Origin: an uncultured Oceanospirillaceae bacterium
GTDB taxonomy: Bacteria > Pseudomonadota > Gammaproteobacteria > Pseudomonadales > Balneatricaceae
Length of the DNA: 39,093 bases
Direction of reading: 5' to 3'
NCBI GenBank assembly: GCA_937138495.1
Contig: CAKZPE010000053.1
Location: forward strand, 1-39,093
The notes under the pieces were generated by a model, which worked only from the letters and a program-made list of their open reading frames with translations, was not told the DNA's origin and searched no databases. Below are positions 16,973 to 26,411 of this stretch, piece by piece. Within the stretch, counting starts at the first letter, position 1. Every line of letters begins with the position of its first letter. A program made the translations under genes and the position numbers.

Positions 16973-17446
16973 TCACGCAGCTATCCTGTCCCGGATGACA
17001 ATGCCATGGCTGGCGCCGTGTGTAGCAGCATTCTCCAAGCCGGATAACTGTTCGTTACTTAGCATGCCAGGCCAGGTGATGACCGCGTGGCAGGTGCCCG
17101 CCTTCAGGGCCTGACAAGCAAGGTCGTAAGTCGTGTGACTGGCATCAGGCTGTAACAGCATGATTTTGTTCAAGTCTATACCGGCAGCTGAAAGCAAGGC
17201 CTTCGGCAGGCTGCTGGGGGGGGCAATCCAGGCGAACCAGCGATCATCTCGGCTTAACTGAGCAAGCAGGGGCAGTAACATAGTTAATTGGTCAAAATCA
17301 TTGTTTTGCATAACAATTTCAGTGATTTTACCCGCCAGTGCCGGCATCGGCTGAGCCGCCGGTGCTGTTAACATATCTTCAGACGGACGAATAAGGGGAA
17401 TATTCGGTGTCTGATTGGATTGGGTTACCAGTTCTGCCTGCATCAT
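16973..17446 (-). CDS. sulA: SOS cell-division inhibitor SulA
   Basis: A 157-residue protein with the SulA core: ITEIVMQNNDFDQLTMLLPL, RWFAWIAPPSSLPKALLSAA, NKIMLLQPDASHTTYDLACQ, ALKAGTCHAVITWPG and a C-terminal GIVIRDR. SulA binds FtsZ and blocks Z-ring assembly during DNA damage; in E. coli it is removed by Lon. It starts 4 bases after the lexA stop and its ribosome site (AGAGGA) lies inside the lexA end, so it should be cotranscribed with lexA and derepressed when LexA is cleaved. Similarity to E. coli SulA is moderate, but the location supports the call. Confidence 0.88.
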   Translation of the reverse strand: MMQAELVTQSNQTPNIPLIRPSEDMLTAPAAQPMPALAGKITEIVMQNNDFDQLTMLLPLLAQLSRDDRWFAWIAPPSSLPKALLSAAGIDLNKIMLLQPDASHTTYDLACQALKAGTCHAVITWPGMLSNEQLSGLENAATHGASHGIVIRDRIAA

Positions 17447-17450
17447 GTCG

Positions 17451-18053
17451 TTATCCTCTTCTAATCACGCCTACACCAAGGCCTTCAATAGATAATTCCT
17501 GTTCTTCCAGGTTGATCACAATCGGGTCAAATTCTTCGTTTTCTGCAATCAGGTACACCAGATTGCCGTCTTTCTTAAAACGTTTAACGGTTACATCGTC
17601 TTCAATACGGGCAACAACGATTTCACCATTTTTTGCCTGTTTACACTGATGCACAGCCAGTAAGTCGCCGTCCATAATGCCCACGTCTTTCATGCTCGTC
17701 CCCCGCACCCTTAGCAAATAGTCCGCAGGTGGGTGGAAAAAATCAGCGGCAATCGTGCAGCGGTCTTCAACGTGTTGCTGAGCCAGTATAGGGTTGCCGG
17801 CAGCTACCTGTCCGACCACAGGCAAGCCTGCTTCTTCCTGATCCTGGTCGGCAATACGGATGCCCCGCGATGTGCCGGGTATCATTTCAATTGCACCTTT
17901 TCGCGCCAGGGCTTTAAGATGTTCTTCTGCCGCATTGGCAGATTTGAATCCCAGTTCCCGGGCGATATCAGCACGGGTTGGCGGATAACCGGTTGTCGCA
18001 ATGTAATGCTTTATACAATCAAGAACATCGGTTTGTCGTTGTGTTAGTTTCAT
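17451..18053 (-). CDS. lexA: LexA repressor
   Basis: A 200-residue SOS repressor. Winged-helix DNA-binding domain at 1-65 ([40 protein letters not shown]). The self-cleavage site is Ala85-Gly86 in QVAAGNP. The catalytic dyad is Ser120 ([16 protein letters not shown]) and Lys157 ([10 protein letters not shown]). RecA filaments stimulate autocleavage and so induce the regulon. The gene is divergent from dinG and has a perfect LexA box 28-43 bases upstream, so it is autoregulated. sulA follows in the same operon, as in Pseudomonas. Confidence 0.98.
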   Translation of the reverse strand: MKLTQRQTDVLDCIKHYIATTGYPPTRADIARELGFKSANAAEEHLKALARKGAIEMIPGTSRGIRIADQDQEEAGLPVVGQVAAGNPILAQQHVEDRCTIAADFFHPPADYLLRVRGTSMKDVGIMDGDLLAVHQCKQAKNGEIVVARIEDDVTVKRFKKDGNLVYLIAENEEFDPIVINLEEQELSIEGLGVGVIRRG

Positions 18054-18061
18054 GATGATCT

Positions 18062-18077
18062 CTGTGTTTTTATCCAG
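18062..18077. promoter_or_regulatory. LexA-box-like site 1, near lexA start
   Basis: CTGTGTTTTTATCCAG fits CTGT-N8-ACAG with one mismatch in the right half (CCAG). One of the two E. coli lexA boxes also ends CCAG. It lies only 8 bases from the lexA ATG, where bound LexA could also block translation-start transcription. Confidence 0.65.
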
Positions 18078-18080
18078 TAT

Positions 18081-18096
18081 CTGTAACTATATACAG
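18081..18096. promoter_or_regulatory. LexA box (SOS box), perfect match
   Basis: CTGTAACTATATACAG matches CTGT-N8-ACAG exactly with an AT-rich centre. It is placed between lexA and dinG where it could repress both promoters. Confidence 0.92.
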
Positions 18097-18121
18097 TATT
18101 TTGCTTTTGTAAACATTTTTT

Positions 18122-18137
18122 ATGTTTATATATCCAG
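18122..18137. promoter_or_regulatory. Weak LexA-box-like site near dinG start
   Basis: ATGTTTATATATCCAG keeps the spacing and AT-rich centre of CTGT-N8-ACAG but has one mismatch in each half. It ends 46 bases before the dinG start, a fitting operator position. Real binding is uncertain. Confidence 0.45.
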
Positions 18138-18183
18138 TGTTATTGATAGAATGGCCGGCATTAACCCAGACGGATAAATCTAC

Positions 18184-20307
18184 GTGCTGACCGACGACCT
18201 TAAAAAACAAATCCAGACTGCCTACAGTAAGTTTCTGACCAGCCGTGGTCTGAAGGCCCGTAGTGGTCAGAAGCGTATGATTGCTGAAGTGGCTAAGGTA
18301 ATTGGTAATATTCCTGTTGATGATAAAGCGCAGCGTCTAGGCGAAAATCACGTATGTGTGGTTGAGGCCGGTACCGGTACAGGAAAGACAATCGGCTATT
18401 TGCTGGCGGCAATACCGGTGGCCAAGGCATTAAAAAAGAAGATTATTTTATCTACGGCAACGGTGGCGTTACAGGAGCAGTTGTTGCATAAAGATTTACC
18501 CGAGGTGCTCGAGCATACTGAGCTCCCTATGAGTTTTACACTTGCCAAGGGACGTGGCCGCTATCTGTGTATCAATAAAGTAGAACAGCATCTGGATTCC
18601 AGCGCTTCTACAGGACAGATTGCATTATATGAAGATGAACAGGCAATGCGGCTGGATCCTGAGACGGAGTCTTTTTATAAGCATTTGCTCAATGAGTATG
18701 CCTCGGGTCGCTGGGACGGTGACCGTGATAATCTGACAGAAGAGATTGAAGATGCCCGCTGGGGCCCGCTAACCAGTGATCATTTACAGTGTACTAACCG
18801 TCGCTGTACGAATTTCAGTGCTTGCAGTTTTTTTAAAGCCCGTCGGGATCTTGATCAGGTAGAGTGCGTAATTGCTAATCATGATATTGTGCTGGCGGAT
18901 TTGTCGCTGGGTGGCGGAGCCATTTTGCCTGAGCCCGGTGAAGCGATATATATTTTCGATGAGGGCCATCATCTGGCACCTAAAGCCAGCAATCATTTTG
19001 CTTTCAGTTTACGGATTAAGTCATCTTCCCGTTGGCTGAATACGTTGCCAAAGCAACATGCCCAGATGCTCGAACAGCTTGGTCATCCCGGTGTGATGTC
19101 CCAGTATGTTGAGCAAACACTGCGCCCGGGGGAGGATTTAAAGATTCTTCTGGAGCAGATTCATGAGCTGGTTAAACCCCTGATGGTTAACGCTGAGAAT
19201 GGCAGAGTGTTGGATCGGTATCGTTTTGCCGGTGGAGAGGTACCTGAAGAGTTACGGGTGATGTTTAAAGATGCAGAGCATCTTGCTGCCCGGCTGCTGA
19301 CCCGGCATGAAATGTTGCTGGATCTGTTTCGGGAAGCACTTGACGGTGAGGTGGGTGATATCGACAAGCAGCTGGCTGAACAGTGGTATCCACGGCTGGG
19401 TTTAATGGTTTCCAGGTTTCAGTCGATAACCGGCCTGTCTAAGAGTTTCTTTCGGGCAGATGATCTTAAAGAGAGCCCAACGGCCCGTTGGGTGAATATG
19501 GTTGAGTCCGGAACTGGTCAGGATTTTGAGTTCCACAGTGCGCCAGTGTCTGCCGCACATATGTTACAGCAGCACTTGTGGCAAAGCTGTTTCGCGGCGG
19601 TTGTCACATCGGCGACATTAACGGCTCTGGGTCGATTTGACCGGGTGTTGGACGATCTCGGATTACCTGCTGATACCCCTAGCCACAGTTTGCTTAGCCC
19701 GTTTGATCATTATAATGCAGCAGAGCTTTATATCCCGGCAATGTCAGCCGAAGCGAGTAATCCGGATGCTCATACAGAGGAGGTATGTCACTTCCTGAAC
19801 AGTGAGCTTGATAGCACGGCCGCGACTTTGGTGCTGTTTACTTCCTGGCGGCAAATGCGCACGGTGCTTGCCTCTCTGGACGAAAAGCTCAACAATAGCG
19901 TGTTGTCACAGGGTGATTACAGTAAAAACGAGATACTTAAGCGTCACCGTAGCAGAATTGATAAGGGTGAAGGCAGTATTATTTTTGGCCTGGCTTCTTT
20001 TACGGAAGGAGTCGATTTGCCGGGTAAGTATCTGACTGAAGTAATCATCACGAAATTACCGTTCAGCGTACCGGATGATCCGGTTGATGCAACGATGGCT
20101 GAGTGGATTGAAAATAAAGGTGGCAATGCCTTTATGGAATGGTCTGTACCGATGGCTTCTGTGCGTCTGACCCAGGCGGCAGGCCGGTTACTGAGGACCG
20201 AGCAGGACACCGGCAGGATTGTATTGCTGGACCGGCGTGTTGTAAGCCGGCGATACGGGCGGCAGTTATTAGATGCTTTACCCCCTTTTCGCCGTACGGT
20301 TGGCTGA
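18184..20307 (+). CDS. dinG: ATP-dependent DNA helicase DinG
   Basis: A 707-residue XPD-like superfamily 2 helicase (5'-3') that resolves R-loops, D-loops and forks. Walker A EAGTGTGKT at 61-69, the DEAH-type box FDEGHH, and motif VI-like LTQAAGRLLRTEQDTGRIVL near the end. Four Cys of the Fe-S domain are visible (RGRYLC, LQC, NRRC, FSAC). The closing YGRQLLDALPPF matches E. coli DinG. The start is GTG 18184, with no strong ribosome site, so a nearby start is possible. It is divergent from lexA and likely SOS-controlled, as dinG is in E. coli. Confidence 0.95.
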   Translation: MLTDDLKKQIQTAYSKFLTSRGLKARSGQKRMIAEVAKVIGNIPVDDKAQRLGENHVCVVEAGTGTGKTIGYLLAAIPVAKALKKKIILSTATVALQEQLLHKDLPEVLEHTELPMSFTLAKGRGRYLCINKVEQHLDSSASTGQIALYEDEQAMRLDPETESFYKHLLNEYASGRWDGDRDNLTEEIEDARWGPLTSDHLQCTNRRCTNFSACSFFKARRDLDQVECVIANHDIVLADLSLGGGAILPEPGEAIYIFDEGHHLAPKASNHFAFSLRIKSSSRWLNTLPKQHAQMLEQLGHPGVMSQYVEQTLRPGEDLKILLEQIHELVKPLMVNAENGRVLDRYRFAGGEVPEELRVMFKDAEHLAARLLTRHEMLLDLFREALDGEVGDIDKQLAEQWYPRLGLMVSRFQSITGLSKSFFRADDLKESPTARWVNMVESGTGQDFEFHSAPVSAAHMLQQHLWQSCFAAVVTSATLTALGRFDRVLDDLGLPADTPSHSLLSPFDHYNAAELYIPAMSAEASNPDAHTEEVCHFLNSELDSTAATLVLFTSWRQMRTVLASLDEKLNNSVLSQGDYSKNEILKRHRSRIDKGEGSIIFGLASFTEGVDLPGKYLTEVIITKLPFSVPDDPVDATMAEWIENKGGNAFMEWSVPMASVRLTQAAGRLLRTEQDTGRIVLLDRRVVSRRYGRQLLDALPPFRRTVG

Positions 20308-20446
20308 AGCTGATTGAAGTCAGTACAGTCCGCAGATGAATTCCGGGCTTTGTAAGGTGTGCGCTTCTTAAGTGGAAATGTGAGAGTGAAGAGTATGCAG
20401 CAAGGCAGACCGGATGATATGAGAAATTTAAAAAGTAGGTATTAAC

Positions 20447-21832
20447 TTGATAAAGAATTTATTTCGTAAGGTGAACCATGCAGATGGAGCACCAAAATCA
20501 GCTGAGCAAACGGTTCAGACTGAGGCGTCTGCGGCGACGAAAAAACCGGCCGATCATAAAGCTAAGTCAAAATCAAAGCCACGGGACAAGCAGTCGACAC
20601 CTCAGAAAAAGAAGGCTAAGCCGCAGGAGCTGTGGTCAATGGATCAGTTCCAGGTAGAACCTCAGGAAGGTAAGCATCGTTTCCACGATTTTAATCTCCC
20701 GGATGATGTCATGCATGCCATTGCTGACCTTGAGTTTAAATATTGTTCTGCGATTCAGGCGGCGACCCTTCAGCAATCTCTGGCCGGTAAAGATATGATC
20801 GGTAAAGCTCAGACCGGTACCGGTAAAACGGCTGCGTTTCTGATCAGTATCATTACTGATCTGATTGATTTTCCGATTGAGCATAAGCGTTCACGCGGCG
20901 TTCCCCGTGCGTTGATTATTGCGCCCACACGAGAGCTGACATTGCAGATCGCTTCTGATGCTGAGCAGTTATCAAAGTACTGTGATCTGAGTGTTGTTTC
21001 ACTGGTAGGGGGTATGGATTACGATAAGCAGCGTAAGCAGTTGGCAGCCCGTCCGGTTGATATTCTTGTAGCGACTCCGGGCCGGCTGATTGATTTCGTA
21101 CGCAGTTCAGATGTCGATCTGGGGGACGTGGAGGTCATGGTTCTGGATGAGGCAGACCGGATGCTGAGTATGGGCTTCATCCCGGATGTCCGGACCATCA
21201 TTCGTCATACGCCACGTAAAGGTGACCGGCAAACTCTGTTGTACAGTGCCACTTTTACGGATGACATCATGAATCTGGCCAAGCAGTGGACGGTCGATGC
21301 CGAAGTGGTTGAAATTGAGCCGGAGAAAAGGAGTACAGATTCGGTCACTCAGCAGGTTTATCTGGTTTCCCGCCAGGAAAAGTACACTTTGCTGCGTAAC
21401 TTTATGCGTGCAAACAAGTTAGAGCGGGTGATCGTTTTTGGTAACCGTCGGGATGAGACCCGCCGGCTGGCTGAGCGGCTGCAGAAGGATGGTTTATCGG
21501 CTGCCCTGTTGTCTGGTGAGATTCCTCAGCAAAAACGCCTGAAAACACTGGAAGCGTTCCGCAGTGGCGCTATTAATATTCTGGTTGCAACGGATGTTGC
21601 CGGCCGGGGTATTCATGTTGATGGTGTGAGCCATGTAATTAACTATGCATTGCCTGAAGATCCGGATGATTATGTTCACCGTATTGGCCGGACTGGCCGG
21701 GCGGGTTCGACCGGTACATCGATTAGCTTTGCCAGTGAAGATGATGCTTTCCTGATTCCTGATATTGAAGCGGAAGCGGGGGTGAAAATGGAATGTATTT
21801 ATCCTGATCCGCATTTACTGCAATCCTTATAG
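20447..21832 (+). CDS. rhlB: DEAD-box ATP-dependent RNA helicase RhlB
   Basis: A 461-residue RNA helicase. Residues 1-65 are a Lys/Ala/Pro-rich, disordered extension. The Q-motif region has [19 protein letters not shown]; Walker A is AQTGTGKT, then [23 protein letters not shown], and the C-terminal RecA domain with [15 protein letters not shown] and [13 protein letters not shown]. The basic extension and order of motifs fit the Pseudomonas-type RhlB. RhlB unwinds RNA for degradation with RNase E/PNPase in E. coli. The start is TTG 20447 after a TAGGT site. Symbol from overall pattern; a close paralogue cannot be excluded. Confidence 0.85.
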   Translation: MIKNLFRKVNHADGAPKSAEQTVQTEASAATKKPADHKAKSKSKPRDKQSTPQKKKAKPQELWSMDQFQVEPQEGKHRFHDFNLPDDVMHAIADLEFKYCSAIQAATLQQSLAGKDMIGKAQTGTGKTAAFLISIITDLIDFPIEHKRSRGVPRALIIAPTRELTLQIASDAEQLSKYCDLSVVSLVGGMDYDKQRKQLAARPVDILVATPGRLIDFVRSSDVDLGDVEVMVLDEADRMLSMGFIPDVRTIIRHTPRKGDRQTLLYSATFTDDIMNLAKQWTVDAEVVEIEPEKRSTDSVTQQVYLVSRQEKYTLLRNFMRANKLERVIVFGNRRDETRRLAERLQKDGLSAALLSGEIPQQKRLKTLEAFRSGAINILVATDVAGRGIHVDGVSHVINYALPEDPDDYVHRIGRTGRAGSTGTSISFASEDDAFLIPDIEAEAGVKMECIYPDPHLLQSL

Positions 21833-21839
21833 GCGGCTA

Positions 21840-22064
21840 ATGACAGACGATAAACATAACACCGCCCGGATCAGTCAATGGCTGGGATATGCGGTGAGTA
21901 TTTTTTTTGTTGTGATTGCATTGTTCGGTTATCAGCGTACCGGGGATGTGTTGCAGCTTCTTGTGTTTCTTGTGCTTGCCGTGATCAGCTTTGGTGTTGT
22001 GAAGTTGTTGTTTGCGGGAATAAACCGTTTACTGGATTCTCTGGATAAATCTTCAGAACGCTAG
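21840..22064 (+). CDS. Hypothetical small two-TM protein
   Basis: A 74-residue protein with hydrophobic helices at about 15-32 ([17 protein letters not shown]) and 38-61 ([21 protein letters not shown]), polar ends and a C-terminal DSLDKSSER. The ATG at 21840 comes 7 bases after the rhlB stop, with GGCGG upstream, and the gpsA ATG follows 25 bases after its stop, so all three probably share a transcript. Family not recognised. Confidence 0.65.
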   Translation: MTDDKHNTARISQWLGYAVSIFFVVIALFGYQRTGDVLQLLVFLVLAVISFGVVKLLFAGINRLLDSLDKSSER

Positions 22065-22089
22065 TCTGATCAGGTCAGGTAGATTGTGT

Positions 22090-23115
22090 ATGCAAAATCA
22101 AAAGACAGTCGCGGTATTAGGTGGGGGCAGTTTCGGTACGGTGATTGCTGATCTGGTTGCCAGTAAAGGTATGCCGGTTCATCAGTGGATGCGGAATGAG
22201 TCACGTGTGGATGAGCTTAATCAGACACACACAAATGAGCGTTACCTGCCAGGCTATACGTTGGCTGAAAGTATCAGTGCCAGTACAGATATTGAAACTG
22301 TGCTGGCAGAAGCAGAGCTCGTATTTGTATCCATTCCCAGTCAGTCGTTTCGGGATGTTGTCCGTCTGGCTAAGCCGTTTATAAAGCCGCATCATCAGTT
22401 GGTCAGCACAACTAAAGGGATTGAGGCTGATCATTTCAGTCTAATGAGCCAGATCCTGGCGGAAGAGTTGCCGGATCAGGCTATTGGTGTTTTAAGCGGT
22501 CCGAACCTTGCGAAGGAGGTTGTACAAAAACATCTGACAGCAACGGTTATTGCCAGTGATAATGATGAGCTGCGCCAGCATGTTCAGGAAATTCTGCACT
22601 GCCCGCATTTCCGTGTCTATGCCAGCTCTGATACCTATGGTGTTGAGCTGGGCGGTACTCTCAAGAATATTTACGCGATTGCTTCAGGGTTGAGTGCTGC
22701 AATGGGCATGGGAGAGAATACCAAGAGTATGCTGATGACCCGCAGCCTTGCCGAGATGGGCCGCTTTGCAGTACAGATGGGAGCCAATCCCATGACGTTT
22801 TTGGGGCTGGCCGGAGTCGGTGACCTGATTGTTACCTGTTCGTCTTCCCTGAGTCGCAATTATCGGGTTGGTTATGCACTGGGGGAAGGGCATACTCTTG
22901 CTGAGGCGGTTGCTGCGTTGGGTGAAGTTGCAGAAGGGGTGAATACCCTGCGTTACGTTAAAGAAAAGAGTGATGAGCTGGGGGTGTATATGCCGCTGGT
23001 TCAGGGGCTCTATGAAGTTGTCTTTAACAGTGCACCTATTGCTGAAGTTGCCCGCAGTATGATGCTTAACACTCAGAGCAGTGATGTTGAGTTTGTGCTG
23101 CCGCGGATGCCGTAA
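22090..23115 (+). CDS. gpsA: Glycerol-3-phosphate dehydrogenase [NAD(P)+]
   Basis: A 341-residue cytoplasmic enzyme reducing dihydroxyacetone phosphate to sn-glycerol 3-phosphate for phospholipid synthesis. The Rossmann motif is [16 protein letters not shown]. The conserved SGPNLAKEV, the catalytic-Lys segment [15 protein letters not shown] and the C-terminal [18 protein letters not shown] are all present. I chose ATG 22090 over TTG 22084 as it starts [13 protein letters not shown] directly. Its TAA shares a base with the sixA ATG, so the two are coupled. Confidence 0.96.
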   Translation: MQNQKTVAVLGGGSFGTVIADLVASKGMPVHQWMRNESRVDELNQTHTNERYLPGYTLAESISASTDIETVLAEAELVFVSIPSQSFRDVVRLAKPFIKPHHQLVSTTKGIEADHFSLMSQILAEELPDQAIGVLSGPNLAKEVVQKHLTATVIASDNDELRQHVQEILHCPHFRVYASSDTYGVELGGTLKNIYAIASGLSAAMGMGENTKSMLMTRSLAEMGRFAVQMGANPMTFLGLAGVGDLIVTCSSSLSRNYRVGYALGEGHTLAEAVAALGEVAEGVNTLRYVKEKSDELGVYMPLVQGLYEVVFNSAPIAEVARSMMLNTQSSDVEFVLPRMP

Positions 23116-23585
23116 TGAAAGTGTTCCTGTTGCGTCATGGCGAAGCTGGTTTTAATGCGCCGTCTGACTGGCTCAGGCCGCTAACAGAGAAGGGGGAAAG
23201 GGATCTGGATACTATGTTGGAGGCTTTCAGTGCTGAGCACTCGGTTTCCAGAATCTATCACAGCCCTTACTTGCGAACCTGTCAGACTGCAGAACGGCTC
23301 AGTGCTATGCAGGGAGGGCTGGATCAGTCTTCGGCTGATCTGCTGGTGCCGGAGTCTTCTCCGCAATCGGTTACAGACTGGTTGGGAGAGCTTGCTGCCA
23401 GCGGGGATGTAGACCGAATTGCCCTGGTGACCCATCAGCCACTTATAGGGTATCTGACTTGTCTGTTGGTGCACGGCCACATCCGCCAGCCGGAGCCGTT
23501 ATTACCGGGGCATCTTGCAGAACTGGACATGGATTTTCCGGCAGCAGGACTGGCACGCCTGATACAAATCTGGCGCGCAGTCTGA
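23115..23585 (+). CDS. sixA: Phosphohistidine phosphatase SixA
   Basis: A 156-residue histidine phosphatase of the phosphoglycerate-mutase fold. The RHG motif is LLRHGEAG with phospho-accepting His8, then YHSPYLRTCQTAERL with the second Arg, and VTHQPLIGYLTC with the second catalytic His. SixA removes phosphate from phosphohistidine carriers, in E. coli ArcB and the PTS-Ntr NPr protein; the target here is unknown. The start overlaps the gpsA stop by one base. It is convergent with the O-antigen-ligase gene. Confidence 0.9.
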   Translation: MKVFLLRHGEAGFNAPSDWLRPLTEKGERDLDTMLEAFSAEHSVSRIYHSPYLRTCQTAERLSAMQGGLDQSSADLLVPESSPQSVTDWLGELAASGDVDRIALVTHQPLIGYLTCLLVHGHIRQPEPLLPGHLAELDMDFPAAGLARLIQIWRAV

Positions 23586-23601
23586 GACTTGTCAGTCTGA
23601 G

Positions 23602-25371
23602 CTAGTTGTCTGCTGCTGCCTGTTTTGCCGTTGATGTTGTTGAAGCGGCAAGGCTGGCGAAAAACGTTTCTGCATTTTTGGTGGCTTTGTTTTTCGGATA
23701 CATGGCTTTCACGTGCGCAAACACTTCTTTGCTTCTTGCCTCATTCCCCATGATTTTATACACCTGGCTCAGATCTATATAGATCTGGGGGACAGGGCGT
23801 TTCTGCAGAAAGTCTTCTGCCCACCGTGTAAATTCCGGTAAAAAACCATGATTCCCGCCCTGTATGCTGCGCAGCATTAAGGTACGCATGAGATAGAGTT
23901 CAGCGGTTTCACTGAAATAGGTGTTTTCTAAAGCGGGTTGAAGCAGGGCGGGCTGTGACATACGGCTGTTAAGGAAGTTAAAAATGGCAGTACTTGCCTG
24001 GTTTGCCTTATACATAAATCCTGCTGTGCCGAGCACTATTATTAGACTGATCCCTTTTAAGCTCAGGGTCGCTGCCTGGCTGATGCGTATGTTTTCAGCC
24101 TTTCGGGTGTGCTGCAGAATCAGGAAAAATAGTGTTAAAAAGAGTACCCAGTGCAGGCTGGAAATGTAAAAGGGTAGCTCAACCTGACTGTGCAGACCGA
24201 TCGGAAACAGCAGTGCCAGATAGCTGATACCCCGTCGCCAGCCACAACGAAAAGCGGCTATCAGTATGGTGCCCATAGCGATGAATATGCCGGTGAGTGC
24301 GACAACTCCACCTTCTGCTGCCCAGAAAAGTAGCTCATTATGGGGGTGGCTGAGTCGGTCAGCCGGAAAAACTGCCTGCGGATTTCGTTCCAGAAATTCA
24401 ACCTTGGCATTCTGCCAGGTGCCCTGAAAACTGCCGATGCCGTGCCCGACCCAGGGACTTTCTTTGACAATTTCATAGGTGGTAGCGTAGATGTTTTTGC
24501 GGCTGGCTGAGCCTTGTACGGCAACAACTTCGCCTGTCAGATCTGAAAGCTTATTGTAGGATTTTGTGAGTCCTGTTTTGCCATGATATGCCGCACCGAC
24601 GATAGTCAGTAAAGCAAGGCTAAATATGATTCTGCGTTGTTTTATTTGGGGAAAACGTCCGCACAAAATCAGCAAAATACCAATGGCAGCACTGATAATA
24701 CCCACTCTGGAGCCTGCGCTGGCAATAATATAGGAGCTGCTAAAGAGGCTGATAAACAGCATTGCCTTAGACGCTTTACTCAGGGTTTTAAAGCCAGGGC
24801 GAGTCATTAAGTATAGGGCAATGAGCAGCATGGTGGCCTGGAAGCTGGCTTGCAAGTTGATTTGCTGGAAAATTCCGTAGCCTTGTCCGTTTATGCTGGG
24901 TACCAGGAAACTAGAAATATTGCCTTGCCATATAAGTTGTGATGATCCGTAAATTGCCTGAGCGAATCCGGCAGCAAGCAGTATGTATAAGAGTTTATCT
25001 AAATCTTTGTTTTTCCAGCGAAACTGAAATAATGCAAAGAGAAAGGTGATACCGGCGATGATATATAACTGACGAAAAAACCACTCAACCGGAGTCAACG
25101 TATCCGCAATGTAGCCACTGATAATGACACTCAGAGGAAAGGCCAGTAGTCCGGGCCAGTAGCGGCTATAAATGAAGCGCAGGTCTTTCAGGGCGAAGAA
25201 CATACCCAGGCCGATTGTCAGTGCTGTACCTGTCCAGATTGCGGCGTTGTAGGGTAAGAATAAGCCTTCGCCGCCGATGTTTGACTGAAAAAACAGGCTG
25301 CATATGAGAAAAATGAAAGCGATAGATAACAGGCCTGCTCTGGAGGCGAGTGAGTCAGGGGTGCATTGCAT
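23602..25371 (-). CDS. O-antigen ligase / PglL-type O-oligosaccharyltransferase or Wzy-like polymerase
   Basis: A 589-residue inner-membrane protein with about 12 hydrophobic segments up to residue about 455. A large periplasmic loop carries the Wzy_C signature GHGIGSFQGTW...RLSHPHNELLFWAAEGG. A soluble C-terminal part of about 130 residues (ETAELYLMRTLMLRSIQGG, KIMGNEARSKEVFAHVKAMYP) has TPR-like helices, as in the Wzy_C_2 region. PglL proteins transfer lipid-linked glycans to Ser of pilins and other proteins; WaaL and Wzy members act in lipopolysaccharide. The layout favours PglL, but no pilin gene is adjacent, so the acceptor is open. Confidence 0.8.
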   Translation of the reverse strand: MQCTPDSLASRAGLLSIAFIFLICSLFFQSNIGGEGLFLPYNAAIWTGTALTIGLGMFFALKDLRFIYSRYWPGLLAFPLSVIISGYIADTLTPVEWFFRQLYIIAGITFLFALFQFRWKNKDLDKLLYILLAAGFAQAIYGSSQLIWQGNISSFLVPSINGQGYGIFQQINLQASFQATMLLIALYLMTRPGFKTLSKASKAMLFISLFSSSYIIASAGSRVGIISAAIGILLILCGRFPQIKQRRIIFSLALLTIVGAAYHGKTGLTKSYNKLSDLTGEVVAVQGSASRKNIYATTYEIVKESPWVGHGIGSFQGTWQNAKVEFLERNPQAVFPADRLSHPHNELLFWAAEGGVVALTGIFIAMGTILIAAFRCGWRRGISYLALLFPIGLHSQVELPFYISSLHWVLFLTLFFLILQHTRKAENIRISQAATLSLKGISLIIVLGTAGFMYKANQASTAIFNFLNSRMSQPALLQPALENTYFSETAELYLMRTLMLRSIQGGNHGFLPEFTRWAEDFLQKRPVPQIYIDLSQVYKIMGNEARSKEVFAHVKAMYPKNKATKNAETFFASLAASTTSTAKQAAADN

Positions 25372-25475
25372 GGATAATTCGGGCCTGTTGATTAAGTTGA
25401 GGCTTTGCCGGTTGCATTTTATGTTAACTGAGCCTGATACTATAAGATATTCATTTAACAGATAAAATTAAGTTT

Positions 25476-26354
25476 ATGCCGCTACCGTATCCGGATTTTA
25501 CAGAGCGTCGCTTTGAAGTGGATGGGCGTATTTTTGCTGCCCGGCAATGGGGAGCTGAGAAGGCTCCGTTATTAATAGCGTTACATGGCTGGCTGGATAA
25601 CAGCGCCAGTTTCAATGCATTGGCACCATTGATGGATAGTTATTGTGTGCTGGCGATAGATTTTGCCGGCCACGGTTTATCTGATTATCGTCCTAAAGGA
25701 ATGGCTTACTATGTCTGGGATAATGTTTCAGATGTGTTGGCGATTACTGAGCAGTTGGGGGGGCAGCAATTCAGTTTGCTGGGGCATTCGATGGGTGCTG
25801 GGGTGGCTATGCTATTGGCAGCCACCTATCCGGAAAAGGTCGAACAACTGTTTTTGATTGAAGGTGTTGGGCCGGTTGTTACCCGTGCTGAGGAATCGCC
25901 TGCCCAGCTTTACCGGGCATTACAAAAGCGTATACGCATCCGTGACCGGGGTGTGAATACATATGCATCCTATATTGACGCTGTTCAGGCGCGCTGTAGT
26001 GGTCGCTGGCCTGTATCTGAGGCTGCCGCCAGCTGGCTTGCTGAAAGGGGAGTTAGCCGTCGCCCCGGTGAAAATGGGCAGGAGGAATATTACTGGCATC
26101 ATGATCCGTGGCTGGTATTACCGTCACCTGTGCGGTTTACCGAGGATCAGGTACAGCAATTTCTGAGCAAAATTATTGCACCGGTAAAGCTGGTATTAGG
26201 TGATGAGGGGATTGAGCAAAATACTGACCGTATTGCGTGTTTACAGGCGTGTCAGGTTTATCTGTTTAAGGGCGGCCACCATTTGCATCTTGAGGCGGAG
26301 GTGGCAGAAAGAATCGCGATTTGTTTTTCTGAATGCGAGAATGATCTTCAGTAA
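25476..26354 (+). CDS. Alpha/beta-fold hydrolase
   Basis: A 292-residue cytoplasmic hydrolase. The oxyanion-hole region is LIALHGWLDNSASFN (HG at 37-38), the nucleophile is Ser105 in LLGHSMGAGVAM, the likely acid is Asp in VLGDEGIEQN, and the His comes from GGHHLHLEA near the C-terminus. There is no signal peptide. It resembles eukaryotic and bacterial serine-hydrolase-like (SERHL) proteins, which are poorly characterised. The substrate cannot be told. It precedes the DUF4892 gene by 57 bases on the same strand. Confidence 0.88.
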   Translation: MPLPYPDFTERRFEVDGRIFAARQWGAEKAPLLIALHGWLDNSASFNALAPLMDSYCVLAIDFAGHGLSDYRPKGMAYYVWDNVSDVLAITEQLGGQQFSLLGHSMGAGVAMLLAATYPEKVEQLFLIEGVGPVVTRAEESPAQLYRALQKRIRIRDRGVNTYASYIDAVQARCSGRWPVSEAAASWLAERGVSRRPGENGQEEYYWHHDPWLVLPSPVRFTEDQVQQFLSKIIAPVKLVLGDEGIEQNTDRIACLQACQVYLFKGGHHLHLEAEVAERIAICFSECENDLQ

Positions 26355-26411
26355 ACCTGAAAATGATTCATACTGTAGTAGATGATAACGGCAGGAGGCG
26401 GGTATTCAGTT

